This document shows positions 1 through 8,884 of a stretch of 19,648 bases of DNA, piece after piece (the stretch's first letter is position 1; each line of letters starts with the position of its first letter). A program made the position numbers and the translations under genes. The stretch comes from Spirogloea muscicola (taxonomy: Eukaryota > Streptophyta > Zygnematophyceae > Spirogloeales > Spirogloeaceae), in the NCBI GenBank assembly GCA_009602725.1, contig WELB01000149.1:351757-371404 (forward strand), written 5' to 3'. A model generated the notes under the pieces. It searched no databases. It saw only the letters and a list, made by a program, of their open reading frames with translations, and was not told where the DNA came from.

Positions 1-33
1 CCCCCCCCCCCCCGACCCCCCCCCCCCCCCCCC
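1..33. repeat. poly-C low-complexity run
   Basis: The window opens with 13 C, then GA, then 18 C. This is simple sequence and carries no gene. It lies just upstream of the degenerate LINE copy 1. A comparable long G run occurs at 14420-14450. Run length in such tracts is unreliable in assemblies. Confidence 0.9.
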
Positions 34-114
34 GTTCCGCCTAGCGCGCCTCCGCCACTGCTATGCCGGCACTGCCAGGGCCCCTGCCCTGGCACCCCCC
101 GCACCCCCCGCAAC

Positions 115-2867
115 TTGGCCCGACACGAGCTCGCCTGTGGCCGCCGCGACAATCGAGCGGAGCGCCGGCAGGCGCGTCGCGCAGCACCTGCCGGCGCTCG
201 CCGTAGCGGCAGCGGGAGGACTGTCCCACGGAGCCCAGCACGACCAAGCCGTCATCACTGGCAGTGGGCCGTGGACCTGGACCTGGCCGCGGTCCTCAGG
301 CAGGCGGTGCTCCCCCTCGTCCGCCACGTCCCCCGCTGGGCACGCCCACACATCCGCCGCGCCCTCCGTCCCGTCCTGCTCCGCATCGCGGCGGACCACC
401 GCGACCAAGCTGCGTGGGCCATCTCCATCCTCTTCCCTCGCCTGCTCTTGGGCCGGGTGCCGCATGAGGGCCGCAGCCAGGGCCGCCAGCCCCTTCTGGA
501 CCGCATCCACCTCTTCGGGAACGGGCGATGGGAGGAGCTCCTGGCGCAGCACGACGCCGCAGTGGCAGCAGCCGCCGCCAGTCGCCACGCCCGGCGCGGG
601 GAGTCGCCGTCCGGCAGGGCCGCCGCCATCCGGCGTGCTCTTTGCGTTGGACACGCCGGCGAGCTCTCGCGGGCTGTGCAAGCACTGGAGGACTCTTTGG
701 TTGGCTCCGCCGACCTCGACAACCAGACGTGCCCTGGACGCCCTCCACCCCGCACCCCGTGCCCCCTCCCCCCCCTGGCTGCCTTCCTTTGAGCCGCCCG
801 AGGCGGTGGCCCTCGACGCCGCAACCCTCCGCCGGGTACCCCAGAGCAGCCGCAGAGCAGCAGCGGGCGGCCCCTCTGGCATGCTCACGGAGCACCTCCG
901 TGAGGTGTCCCTGGAGGGCGACGCCTCTGGCTTCCAGGCGCTGCTCCAAGTCTGCCAGCTCGTGGCCCAGGACAAGGTCCCTGCCGCTACCCGCTCGGCG
1001 CTCTGCTCCAGCAACCTCCTCGCCATCGCCAAGGCCAATGGCGGAGTCCGCCCCATCGCCATCGGCGAGGTCTTGTACTGGCTTTAGGGTTTAGGCCCGC
1101 GCGCTGTGGCAGCAACACCTCGGGCAGGCGCAGACCCACCTTGCCCCACATCGATACGGCGCTGGGCTACAAAGCGGCGGGGAGGCTGTCGTCCACGGCG
1201 TCCGCGCGGCCCTGGATCTCCGCCCCGACTGGATGGTCCTGGCTGTCGATGATGTCCAAAACGCCTCCAACAGCGTAGAGCGCAGCGCCATCGCCGAGGA
1301 GCTGCGCGCGGCCTTCCCTTCCCTCCTGCCCTTCTTCCGCCTTGGCTATGGCCAGCCCAGCGGCCTTCTGTGGCGGGCAGGGAGCGGCGGGGTGGAGACC
1401 ATGCAGTCGAGGACGGGCACCCGCCAGGGGGATCCTCTGGCAGGTGCGCTGGCTCACAGCCGCGCTCTTGAGGCCGCTGCGGCGGCGCACCCCGGCGTCC
1501 TCCTGCCGTCCTACGCCGACGACACCACGCTGGTCGGCAGCCCAGGCGATGTGTCAGCGGCCACCGCCACCTTCCAGCAGCAGCTGGCCGCTCTCGGCAC
1601 GTCCATCCGTTTCGAGAAGTGCACCGCGTGGTCTCCGCGTGGCCTCCCTGCCCCCTTGCCCCTGCCGCCTGGGTGCCAGACTCCCCCAGGCGGCCTCACC
1701 CTCCTTGGGGTCCCTTTCGGCACGCCGACGTTCGTGGACGGGCAACTGCGCAACCGGCTCCAAGAGCACCTCCTACCGGTGGCCCGCCTACCCGGGTTGC
1801 AGGACATGCAGCTGGCGCTCGCTATGCTCACCAGGTGCATTGTGCAGCGGCCCCAACACCCGGCGCGGACGACCCCTCCCGGCCCCGAGGTGCTGGCGGC
1901 CTACACCACGTTCGACGCGGGGGTCGTGGAGGGCGCGGCGGCCCTCATCCGCCACCCTGGCTTCCTCGACTCCCCAGCTGCGACGCACCAGGCCACTCTG
2001 CCCACGGCCATGGCGGCCTCGGCTGCCGCTCGCTCGCGCGCGTCTGCAGGCCTGCGCTCCTCGGCAGCTGGGCCCAGGTCGCCACGTCGGTGGCGCAGCG
2101 CTTCCTCCATGATGGGCGGCCCCTGTTGCAGCAGGCCATGGCGGAGGTGGCAACCCGCTCGTTGCCTTTCCAGGCGGCGCTCCGCGCGGCCCAAGCCGAG
2201 TCACTGGCGGGGCTCCCTGCCCTCGCAGAGAGCGTGGTCCCCTTTGCCCACCTCGCACACACCACCGACCCGCAAGCGCAGGCGCGGCTCATGGCGGCAG
2301 TCGACAGGGCGTCCTTCAGGGCCAAGCTGCAGCTCCTCCCTGCAACCGACGCGCGCGGCCATGCTCGGCTGCCGTCGGCCGCCTCCCCCGGCGCTGCAGC
2401 CTGGCTCTCCGCGCTCCCCCTGTACGACGCCCTTTGGGTGCCGGATGAGCTGTTCCTTACGGCGACCCATCGTCTGCTGGGCCTCCCCCCGCCCTGCCTG
2501 CTGGGCGTGCTGCAGTGTGAGTGTGGGAGAGGTCGACGGACCCGGCGGAGCTGGCGGCGCACATCCTCCGCTGCGCCACAGGAGGCGAACGCACAGCTGC
2601 ACACGACCTCCCGCGCGACGCAATATTCGGCATCTTTCAGGAGGCCGGCTACACGGTGGCCACGGAGAACCCCTCCGTCATGCCCATCCTCGAAAGGGCC
2701 GACGGCCTCCCCACGCGCCGTGTCGACCTGGTGGCGGTCAACGCCGGGCGGCAGCGCGCGCATTATCGCCGACGTGGTCACCGCCGATGTGGTCGACCGC
2801 TCCAACCTGGGGCTCTCTGCCTCGCAGGCTGGCCACGCTGCGGTGAAGGCCGCCCGCAGCAAGGCGG
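115..2867 (+). pseudogene. LINE copy 1, 5' part: degenerate RT + RLE polyprotein
   Basis: This is the longest but decayed copy of the RLE-type non-LTR retrotransposon that is intact at 9111-11330. Positions 264-690 encode an N-terminal region that copy 2 lacks. About 780-1082 gives the region before the RT palm, including GGVRPIAIGEVLY. The RT core follows from 1096: motif A has become AVDDVQNASNS where copy 2 reads AVDVESAFNS, motif B RTGTRQGDPL is kept (about 1411-1440) but the three Phe after it are deleted, and motif C YADDTT is kept (about 1513). The zinc knuckle CECG and the endonuclease motif RRVDLV are near 2514 and 2719. The reading frame breaks at about 700-780, 1083, 1998, 2527 and 2735, so it cannot make the full protein. 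It resumes at 4160 after an LTR-like insertion. The product would nick target DNA and reverse transcribe its own RNA in the nucleus. Confidence 0.85.
1083..1095 (+). repeat. short interstitial telomere-like tract (TTTAGGG)
   Basis: The sequence reads TTTAGGGTTTAGG, nearly two units of the plant-type telomere repeat. At the same point the intact copy 2 (around 9213) reads GGCTGGTGGCCCGC, so copy 1 is exactly 7 nt longer here. The change creates a stop and shifts the RT frame. It could be repair at a break, or chance in a short stretch. Confidence 0.5.
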
Positions 2868-2978
2868 TGTCGTGCTTCATGCTGTCGACTGCCTATTTGT
2901 GTCGATCCGACTGAACCAGCTGACCGGGCTTCACATGTGGGTGGCCCCCTAGGCTGACTCATCCGCTTCGGTGTGTGA

Positions 2979-3080
2979 TTCACGCCAAGGATGGAGGACC
3001 ACTCTTCTCCCTATGTGGCTCCTGGGCTGGGTCATACACTTTTGTGTGTGCTTCTCACGCTGGCAATGGAGGACCACCCA
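2979..3080. repeat. diverged direct repeat, about 75-bp spacing
   Basis: The phrase TGGAGGACCAC occurs at about 2992 and again at about 3067, each preceded by a similar TCACGC stretch. It lies inside the LTR-like insertion and has no obvious coding role. Confidence 0.55.
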
Positions 3081-3140
3081 TCTCTGTCTCTTTCCCTTTT
3101 CCTTTTCCCCCTCTCTCTCGGCGATACCAACGACATCGAC

Positions 3141-3212
3141 CGCTCATCGAATGCGGACGTCAACAACAACATGGCCCGCTCATCAAATGCGGACGACAAC
3201 AACGACGGAGCG
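3141..3212. repeat. 36-bp tandem repeat, two copies
   Basis: Two adjacent 36-bp units both start CGCTCATC and contain AATGCGGACG followed by CAACAAC-rich sequence (3141-3176 and 3177-3212). They lie inside the LTR-like insertion. No function is evident. Confidence 0.8.
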
Positions 3213-4156
3213 ACTACAAAGGCCCAGGCCCACACGCGACGCCGACCGTCACAAGACCGTTCGAGGCGCATCGAGGGAAGCCCATCTGAAGGAACCTCGA
3301 CCACCCACAAGACCGTGAAGGTGGGCGCTACAGAAGCGGTGGCGGGACGATCGTGGAACGGACGGCTCTTCACCGGAAGAAGACCATCCTACGGTGGAGT
3401 CGGCCCCTGCGACGGGCGACGGCCCACGACAGCCGGCCATCCAGCTAACCAACCAGCGTAGCCGACGGCCGAACCGGGCCCATCAGGTAGCGCTGGGATC
3501 TTCGCCGCGCCCGGCCCAAGTCGGGGCGAGCAGCCCTTGCAAAGCAGTCCGCTTTGCAAGTCTCACCCTCTTGCCACGAGCCACGCCTGCACCGACGCCG
3601 CACCATAGAAGCGTAGAGCCTAGGGCAGGAGCCGCAGCAGCTAGTGAACCTTTGCACGGGCCCGCGGCGCGACTGCGAGAAGTCGTGGTGGTTCTCTGGT
3701 GAGCAGCCTCGAGTAGTGCGCTGCTTGTCGCAAGCTTCACTAGGCTGAGTACTGGTTCTCGAGTTGCATCGGTCAAGGCTGTGCATTGAGGCCTGATAGC
3801 ACCGCCATCGATCGGCATTCATCGACCTTGCGCAAGCGATCATCTTGTGGTCAAGGGAATGCACATTTGCTCGTGTGTGTGCGCTTTCTAATACTGCTCG
3901 CACTCTCTCAGTGGACAGTCATCACTTTCACTTGAGCTACAAGTTCCAATTCGACTGTTCTCACCAAACTTCTCATGTTATGAGGCTGTCGACGGTTCTC
4001 AGTGTTGGCCTCTCGTCGGACTGTTTTGTTTCAGCTTGGCCAACGGGATCGGCAATTCCATTCGGTTTGTTTACGTGTGCAGCCTAGCACGTCAGTGTTT
4101 GTCGTCATCTAGACTAATCGACGCCATTGCGCAATTGACGCCTTCACGCATGACAG

Positions 4157-4648
4157 CGGCCAAGCACGCCGACCACCCGGTTGCAGATGTGTTCGTCCCC
4201 CTGGCTGTGGACGTGCACGGGGCTCTCGGGTCTCAGTGGCTCGACGTGCTGGCCAGGCTTGCGCGGCGCGCTGTGTCCCGTTGGCGCGGCGAGCCGGCGG
4301 ACTTTGACGCCGCCGGCTCGTGGGCCCAGGCCTACCGCATGCGATTGTCTGCATCCCTTCAGCGGTCCATGGCTTACGCTCTGCATCAGCGTGCTGGCCG
4401 TGCTCTCGCTGCGGCCTCCGGCTGTCGCCGGGGGGGATGGTTTTCCGGCAGCTAGTCTGTCGGATCTGAGGCTCCTCGCTCGTGACTACCGAGTGACCCA
4501 TCCTCCCCCTGTTCTGCCATGGCGTCTTCCGGCCCCTTTGTAGCCGCTACTCGCTTGTGGGCCCCTCCGAACCTTTGTCAATTCTTTCTTGGGCTGGCTT
4601 TTCGCAGCCCTTGCCCCCGATTGGGAGTGCCACTTCTTCTTTCGTGAC
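4157..4648 (+). pseudogene. LINE copy 1, 3' part with 3' UTR type A
   Basis: This is the continuation of LINE copy 1 after the LTR-like insertion. It encodes the segment AKHADHP, then AVDVHGALGSQWLDVLARL and HALHQRAGRAL-like sequence, matching the last ~110 residues of copy 2. A slip in a G run near 4430 shifts the frame, so the usual ..LRLL ending is out of frame and the local frame stops at 4455. The 3' UTR contains CCTCCCCCTGTT, GGCCCCTTTGTAGC and CCTCCGAACCTTTGTC, then the stem-loop at 4591-4610, TTGCCCCC, GGGAGTGCCAC and a terminal TTCTTCTTT. The same order is found after the intact copy at 11331-11482. Confidence 0.85.
4591..4610 (+). other. LINE 3' stem-loop, tail type A
   Basis: GGGCTGGCTTTTCGCAGCCC folds into a 6-bp stem with an 8-nt loop. 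It sits about 45 bp before the element's 3' end. The same 20-mer, or its reverse complement, recurs at 4932, 6562, 8465, 11428, 12233 and 13434. By analogy with LINEs whose RT recognises a 3' hairpin, it may be the template recognition site; this is inference. Confidence 0.7.
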
Positions 4649-4649
4649 G

Positions 4650-4905
4650 GGCGCACCGGCTGCGCAATCAGGAGGAATCCGGCGAAATCTGCAGAAAGCA
4701 GCTCTTGGGCTGCCAAGAGCTGCTTTCGCTTTCTTGCTTGATCATGTGTTTCAGCGCTGTCCTCCCTCTTCACGGCAACCCAGTCTGGAAACTTTGGGGC
4801 TGGCTTTTCGGGCTGGCATCCGGCTCCTCCAGATCTTGTCCACTCCTTCAACCTGGCCGCGCTTTCTTCTTTGGGCTGGCCTCTCCCAGCCACCAGTCGA
4901 TCTGG
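4650..4905 (+). repeat. long dispersed repeat R1, copy 1
   Basis: From the end of the LINE tail this sequence runs in parallel with 6618-6885: CGTGACGGGCGC, AATCAGGAGGAATCCGGCG, TTGCTTGATCATGTGTTTC, CACGGCAACCCAGTCTGGA and CCAGTCG.TCTGGCCGCGC are shared in the same order. Two more GGGCTGG hairpin-type motifs (about 4796 and 4872) suggest R1 is itself a stack of older retroelement tails. No conserved frame is visible. Confidence 0.8.
4694..4727. other. 15-bp perfect hairpin
   Basis: GAAAGCAGCTCTTGG at 4694-4708 and its exact reverse complement at 4713-4727 are separated by GCTG. The sister repeat at about 6660-6690 has only the left arm and then continues into CTTCTCTTTCTTGC, so the right arm is a local fold-back duplication in this copy. 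Confidence 0.9.
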
Positions 4906-4916
4906 CCGCGCTTGTT

Positions 4917-4966
4917 GTCGAATGGGGGCAAGGGCTGCGAAAAGCCAGCCCAAAAAGAATTGCAGA
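4917..4966 (-). repeat. LINE tail A fragment, reverse orientation
   Basis: AATGGGGGCAAGGGCTGCG then AAAAGCCAGCCCAAAAAGAAT is the reverse complement of the type A tail. It abuts forward LINE C-terminal coding sequence at about 4968, so two insertions of opposite orientation meet here. Confidence 0.8.
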
Positions 4967-4967
4967 G

Positions 4968-5262
4968 GTCAATGGCCTGTGCGCTGCACCCGCGTGCCGG
5001 CAGAGCCCTCGCTGCTGCCTCTGGCTCTGGCCAGGGGACCCACTTCCAGCAGCCTAGCATCTCTGACCTGCGACTGCTTAGCAGGGGTTACTGAGTGATT
5101 CGTAGCTGCTTTGTTTCTTTTTGTGCTTGTCTTCCTTTGCTAGCCCCCCCTTCTCGTACTTTGTTCATTCCTTTTTGAGCTGGCTTTTCCAGCCCCTCTT
5201 TCTCTATGGGCGAGCCTTCTTCAACGGGCGAGCCCTTTCCTCCCCTTTGCCTCTCTTCTTCC
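4968..5262 (+). pseudogene. 5'-truncated LINE, GY subfamily, with 3' UTR type B
   Basis: Only about the last 42 codons remain, encoding RSMACALHPRAGRALAAAS and ending ..LRLLSRGY with TGA at 5092-5094. This parallels RSMAHALHLRAGRALAAGS..LLTRTY of the intact copy. The 3' UTR differs from type A: TTTGTTCATTCCTTTTTGAG, a stem-loop AGCTGGCTTTTCCAGCC at about 5178-5195, then CCTCTTTCTCTATGGGCGAG and CTTCTTC. Severe 5' truncation is normal for LINEs. Confidence 0.8.
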
Positions 5263-5284
5263 CGTGCGCTTCCCTTGCCTGGGC

Positions 5285-6430
5285 GGCCCTGCAGCCGAGG
5301 TGGAGGAAGGCTCCTTGGCATTCCAAGTGCAATTGAGGAGCATCCGGGAGTCGGCACTCTGCTCCTTCCCCTCCCTACAACCCCTCCTCACCCCCTTCCC
5401 AGCGCTTGCTCAAGCACCAGGCAAAGCGGCACAGGCCAGACTCGTTGCGGCAGTTGAGGACGAGCGTCGCAAGGCGTTGAGGACGATGCCGGTTATCAAG
5501 ACCAATCCGAGGAGTCTGGCCCGTCTCACATCGCTCGCAACGCCTGGGGCAACGGATTGGCTCACCACACACGCAATCCACAACGGTTTCAGAATCAGCC
5601 CCGAAGCATTCCGGACGCTTCTCCGGCTGTTCCTGGGCCTGCCACCGACCTGCCTGATTGGAGTAACTCAGTGTGAGTGCAGCTTCCGTGCGGAGGGCGG
5701 AGACCTAGCCACCCACATGCTGCGGGGTCCCACAGGCCCTGAGGTGGTGGGCGTCCACAATCTCCTGCGGGACGCCCTGGCGGGCTCGATGCGCGACGCC
5801 GGCTACCGCGCCATCGTGGAAGTGAGCAATGTAGTGCGCATCACCACGGACTCCCAGGGACGCCATCACCGTCGCACCCTGGACATGGTGGGCGTACAAC
5901 CTGGCGGAGGCCCACGAGCCTTAGTTGATGTAGTGGTGACTGAGGCATACAAGAGTTCCGCTTCCACACACACTGCTGGCCACGCAGTGGGAGGTGCCGA
6001 GCAGAGAAATCTCCGACACTACTCTAACCCCGCAGCGACCACCTCCTCCCGCCCGCAATCGACACTTTCGGCTGCTTGGGTCCTCGCTTCCACACCCTAC
6101 TCGAGAACATGGCGAGTCTGGGATATGCACGACGCGAGGATATGCTTCCAGCCCAGATGGGTATGCCGGCAGCCTACTCATTGTCATTTCTGCGACGCCG
6201 AGTGTCAGCTTGTCTGCAGCGAGCTCAGGCTCATGCGTTGCACCAGAAAGCTGGTCGAGCCTTGGCTGGTAGTTCGAGAGCTTGTCGATCGCCGTCCGGT
6301 ATTCGAGCTGTGCTGGCTCTTGGTTACTGAGCGGGTCAGCTCAGCGGCAGGTGACGTACATTTGTCAGTGTACTTGACTTTGTACTTGGCCACACATGGC
6401 CTCCCCATCCCTTGATACACACGTCTTCTT
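5285..6430 (+). pseudogene. 5'-truncated LINE, divergent subfamily C: zinc knuckle + RLE
   Basis: The frame from about 5285 to 6003 aligns with residues ~375-625 of the intact LINE: EEGSLAFQ (EEVATGSLPFQ), ATPGATDWL (ASPGAAAWL), RLFLGLPPTCLIGVTQCEC (HRLLGLPPPCLLGVLQCEC), a downstream HMLRG where the intact copy has HLLRC, AGYRAIVE (AGYTVAME), RRTLDMVGV (RRVDLVA) and ALVDVVVTEA (IIADVVTTDV). The last zinc ligand Cys is replaced by Gly. After about 6003 the frame shifts, and the C-terminal part ALHQKAGRALAG..LALGY runs in another frame to TGA at 6328-6330. The tail to about 6430 ends CACGTCTTCTTCCTCC. The reverse transcriptase part is missing. It is clearly homologous but far more diverged than copies 1 and 2, so it is a separate lineage. 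It cannot be active. Confidence 0.8.
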
Positions 6431-6525
6431 CCTCCGAAGCGCAAACCCAAAGCAAAGGTGGCGCCAACAAGCGGTCCAAGCAAGCAGCGAGGCAATGGCC
6501 GGCGGCGGCTGCAGCTGCTACACGC

Positions 6526-6890
6526 TTGTCGGCCCCTCCGAACCTTTGTCGATTCTTTTCTGGGCTGGCTTTTCGCAGCCCTTGCCCCCGAATGGGAGTG
6601 CCACTTCTTCTCTCGTGACGGGCGCTCCGGCTGCGGAATCAGGAGGAATCCGGCGGAACCTGCAGAAAGCAGCTCTTGGGCTGCCTTCTCTTTCTTGCTT
6701 GATCATGTGTTTCGGCGCCGTCCTCCCTCTTCACGGCAACCCAGTCTGGACATTCCGGGGCTGGCTTTTCGGGCTGGCTCCCGGCTCCTCCAGACCTTGG
6801 CCACTCCTTCAATCTGGCCGCGCTTTCTTCTTTCTCCTTCGGGCTGGCCTCTCACAGCCACCAGTCGGTCTGGCCGCGCTCTTCTCCTCG
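6526..6890 (+). repeat. LINE tail A plus repeat R1, copy 2
   Basis: The segment begins in the type A 3' UTR (GGCCCCTCCGAACCTTTGTC), passes the stem-loop at 6562-6581 and GGGAGTGCCACTTCTTCTC, and then continues into repeat R1 (6618-6885) as at 4650-4905. Because tail and R1 are repeated as one unit, they were probably duplicated or mobilised together. It lacks the right arm of the 4694-4727 hairpin. Confidence 0.8.
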
Positions 6891-7063
6891 CTGCGAAAAG
6901 AAAGCCCATCAGAAGAAGCCCATCGTCGCACGTCGCCGAGGAAATCAGAATGAAAGGGCAATGGCCATCCCGATACTCTGGCCGTGGCGCCGGTGCACCT
7001 CCACCACACCACATAGAGACTTTGCTCACCGTTGCCTGCATGTGTCCGAGCGCGCCCCCCGCT
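6891..7063. other. spacer upstream of tRNA gene
   Basis: This stretch contains no convincing gene. It has GAAG-rich microsatellite-like sequence (AGAAAGCCCATCAGAAGAAG) at the end of the repeat block, then unique-looking sequence up to the tRNA. Confidence 0.5.
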
Positions 7064-7135
7064 GTCGCTGTAGTATAACGGTCAGTATCCACGCCTGTCA
7101 CGCGTGAGATCCGGGTTCGATTCCCGGCAGCGGCG
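7064..7135 (+). tRNA. tRNA-Asp (GTC)
   Basis: The 72-nt gene folds as a complete cloverleaf. The acceptor stem GTCGCTG (7064-7070) pairs over all 7 positions with CAGCGGC (7128-7134), with discriminator G at 7135. The D arm is GTAT-AACGGTCA-GTAT. The anticodon stem CACGC/GCGTG (7090-7094/7102-7106) is perfect, with loop CTGTCAC and anticodon GTC at 7097-7099. The T stem CCGGG/CCCGG (7111-7115/7123-7127) is perfect with loop TTCGATT. There is no intron and no encoded CCA, as expected for a nuclear gene. The internal TAGTATAACGG and GGGTTCGATTCCC sequences are the A- and B-box regions. It delivers Asp to GAC/GAT codons. All stems are intact, so it is probably functional. Confidence 0.95.
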
Positions 7136-7259
7136 GTCCGGACGATAGTGGCCGTCTGATCGGATGATCGGATGGCCACGATGAGTTCGCCGCCCCTCAC
7201 CGCAGGGAGGTTTACCCCTCCCGCTGAAGCGAGAAAACAGCCTCGGACTATCGGTTTTT
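7136..7259 (+). ncRNA. structured stretch downstream of tRNA, ending in T5 (candidate Pol III transcript body)
   Basis: No T run follows the tRNA directly; the first T5 is at 7255-7259. Between them are two clear hairpins: GTGGCC (7148-7153) with GGCCAC (7174-7179), its loop holding two GATCGGAT units, and GGGAGG (7205-7210) with CCTCCC (7217-7222). A weaker CGAG/CTCG pairing follows just before the T run. This could be a tRNA 3' trailer, a tRNA-linked small RNA, or the body of a tRNA-derived SINE. I cannot match it to a named RNA family. Confidence 0.35.
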
Positions 7260-8200
7260 GGACCTTCTCACATGTTTGCTTCTGTCGCAGGCCTCACTTC
7301 AGGAGGTAAGTTCTGGCTGGGTTACTGGGCCCCCGCCCCTTTTGGGGGTAAAATAGATAGCTTCTTCAATGTAAGATGTAAGACAATGGGTGCAAGAGGC
7401 CAGCCCAAAGGAATGAACAAAGTCTGTCTTTCGGCCCCCTTTGAAAGACTTCACTTTCTGCAGAGCCCTCGCCCCTTTTGAAAGCTGCTTCTTCCTATTG
7501 AGCTTATTTCTGTTTTCCCCTATTTTGTCCTAATAAAAGGTGGCTGACCTACTCACAGCCATTGCCATCACAAGTGAAGGACGTCACTGCTGGGTGCTTC
7601 TTCTTGCTACTTGTGCAAAGCTGCGCTTTTGTGCTTTCTGGCCCATGCGCATGCCTTTTCTCTCCCTCTTTTGGGACTATGTCCATTCCATTTATGTGGG
7701 CTGGCCCCTCACAGCCATCGCCCCCCTTTTGAAGAGCTTCTGCACCTTACAGCCATCACCCCCCTTGGGAGGAGATATACTTCTCCTGAGCCCACTCACC
7801 ATTGAGAGAGACTTGCCTGGATTCAGCTTCTTGTGTGGACGCTTTTGGCCCAATAGTCACGTTGGCCTCGCCAGGCTGAGACCATTACAACCCTCTTGTA
7901 GCCACTGGCTGTATATGTGACCTGACACTGCACGTTACCTGCTGCTGCATCACGTTGCAGCCACTGCGGCTGCCGCCGAGAGCCCGAGCGAGTCTCCTCG
8001 CCACCTTGCTGGCCGGCTTTTCCGATGGCCAGTAGTGATCAGGACTCCTCAAATTTACATTTGGCATATTTCAGCACATTTATCGGAGAAGATATGTACA
8101 GATTGCGCGCGCCACTTTTCCACAGTGAACTGGAACACATATAAGTATATTCTGGAGCTGACAGTGAAGCTTTGATCTTTGTTCGCAATTTTTAACGCAT
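7260..8200. other. gene-poor region with scattered tail-like hairpins
   Basis: I see no protein or RNA gene here. The stretch is less GC-rich. It contains pieces of retroelement tails: a reversed type B fragment GGCCAGCCCAAAGGAATGAA (about 7398-7417), and a tail-like unit GGGCTGGCCCCTCACAGCC with ATCGCCCCCC (about 7699-7731), echoed by CTCACAGCCATTGCCATC near 7553 and TTACAGCCATCACCCCCC near 7747. GGCCGGCTTTTCCGATGGCC lies near 8013. From about 8045 to 8200 the sequence is AT-richer and unassigned. Confidence 0.5.
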
Positions 8201-8206
8201 TCAAAA

Positions 8207-8275
8207 GACGAGGCTGTTGTCCATTGGTTTTGGGCTGGCTTTGCCAGCCCCTCTTCTCTATGGGCGGGCACTTCT
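8207..8275 (+). repeat. LINE tail type B, detached
   Basis: TTGTCCATTGGTTTTGGGC leads into a perfect 8-bp hairpin GGGCTGGC-TTT-GCCAGCCC (8232-8250), then CTCTTCTCTATGGGCGGGCA and CTTCTCTC. This is the same order as the tail at 5161-5225. No coding part remains, so it is a very short 5'-truncated insertion or a non-autonomous relative. Confidence 0.75.
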
Positions 8276-8436
8276 CTCTGTTGTGGGCCATTGGAAGGGC
8301 AACGAAGTCACAAAGAGAGGCAGGAATACTGCAGTTACATACTATCATGCACAGCCTGACTCAGGCCAACTTCGAGTGGGGATAGACGAGATGACGCCTG
8401 AGAGACACGGGCCACATGTGATACGACTATGAGAAG

Positions 8437-8793
8437 GAAGAAGTGGCATTCCCAATGGGGGCAAGGGCTGCGAAAAGCCAGCCCAAAAAGAGTTGACAAA
8501 GGTGTGGAGGGGCCTACAAGCGATTAGCAGCTACAAAGGGGCCGGAAGAGGCTATGTCAGAATAGGGGGAGGATGGATCACTCAGTAGGTACGAGTGAGT
8601 AGCTTCAGATCCGACAGACTAGCTGCCGGTAAATTGTCCCCCTGACGAAAGCCGGAGGCCGCAGCGAGAGCACGGCCAGCACGCAGATGCAGAGCGTGGG
8701 CCATGGACCGCTGAAGGGATACTGACAACCTCATACGATATACCTGAGCCCACGAGCCAGCTGCGTTGAAGTCAGCCGGCTCGCCGCGCCTAC
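8437..8793 (-). pseudogene. 5'-truncated LINE, TY subfamily, minus strand
   Basis: Read on the minus strand, the last ~65 codons of the LINE are present and in frame: GEPADFNAAGSWAQVYRM, then HALHLRAGRALAAAS and the terminal LLTRTY. They are followed by the type A 3' UTR, stem-loop (8465-8484 as reverse complement) and a GAAGAA end at 8437. Homology stops abruptly near 8790. GAGAAG occurs just outside both ends (8431-8436 and 8796-8801) and is a candidate target-site duplication. Confidence 0.85.
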
Positions 8794-8884
8794 GCGAGAA
8801 GACGAAGCAAAGGAGAGTCAGCTGCTGATCCGGCGCATCTAGTGTAAGGATAGGCAGGAACCAATCTAACCCCTCCGCTGACCC

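Larger units (their letters stand above)
2868..4155 (-). mobile_element. solo-LTR-like insertion inside LINE copy 1
   Basis: Colinearity with the intact LINE breaks at 2867 and resumes at 4160; removing the insert and one GCGG restores the codons for Lys-Ala-Ala-Lys, matching Lys-Ala-Thr-Lys in copy 2. The 1288-bp insert begins TGTCGTGC and ends GCATGACA, an imperfect inverted terminal repeat with the TG...CA ends typical of LTRs. It is flanked by a 4-bp direct repeat GCGG at 2864-2867 and 4156-4159. No gag or pol frame is visible inside, so a solo LTR is the simplest reading. Its left end resembles the right end of the block at 14219-14418 in inverse orientation, from which I infer the minus orientation. 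A short-TIR DNA transposon remains possible. Confidence 0.65.

Noticed and set aside
61-1062. Long minus-strand frame opposite LINE copy 1, and similar antisense frames at 1945-2880 and 10031-10711
   Set aside because: They are GC-driven shadows of the LINE reading frame with no recognisable domain.
2867-4156. A GT...AG intron inserted in LINE copy 1
   Set aside because: Splicing GT to AG would shift the reading frame, whereas excision between the GCGG repeats restores it. TG...CA ends fit an LTR better.
7293-7307. A 15-nt micro-exon between CAG and GTAAGT
   Set aside because: The splice-like signals are suggestive, but no flanking exon or gene can be identified; chance is likely.
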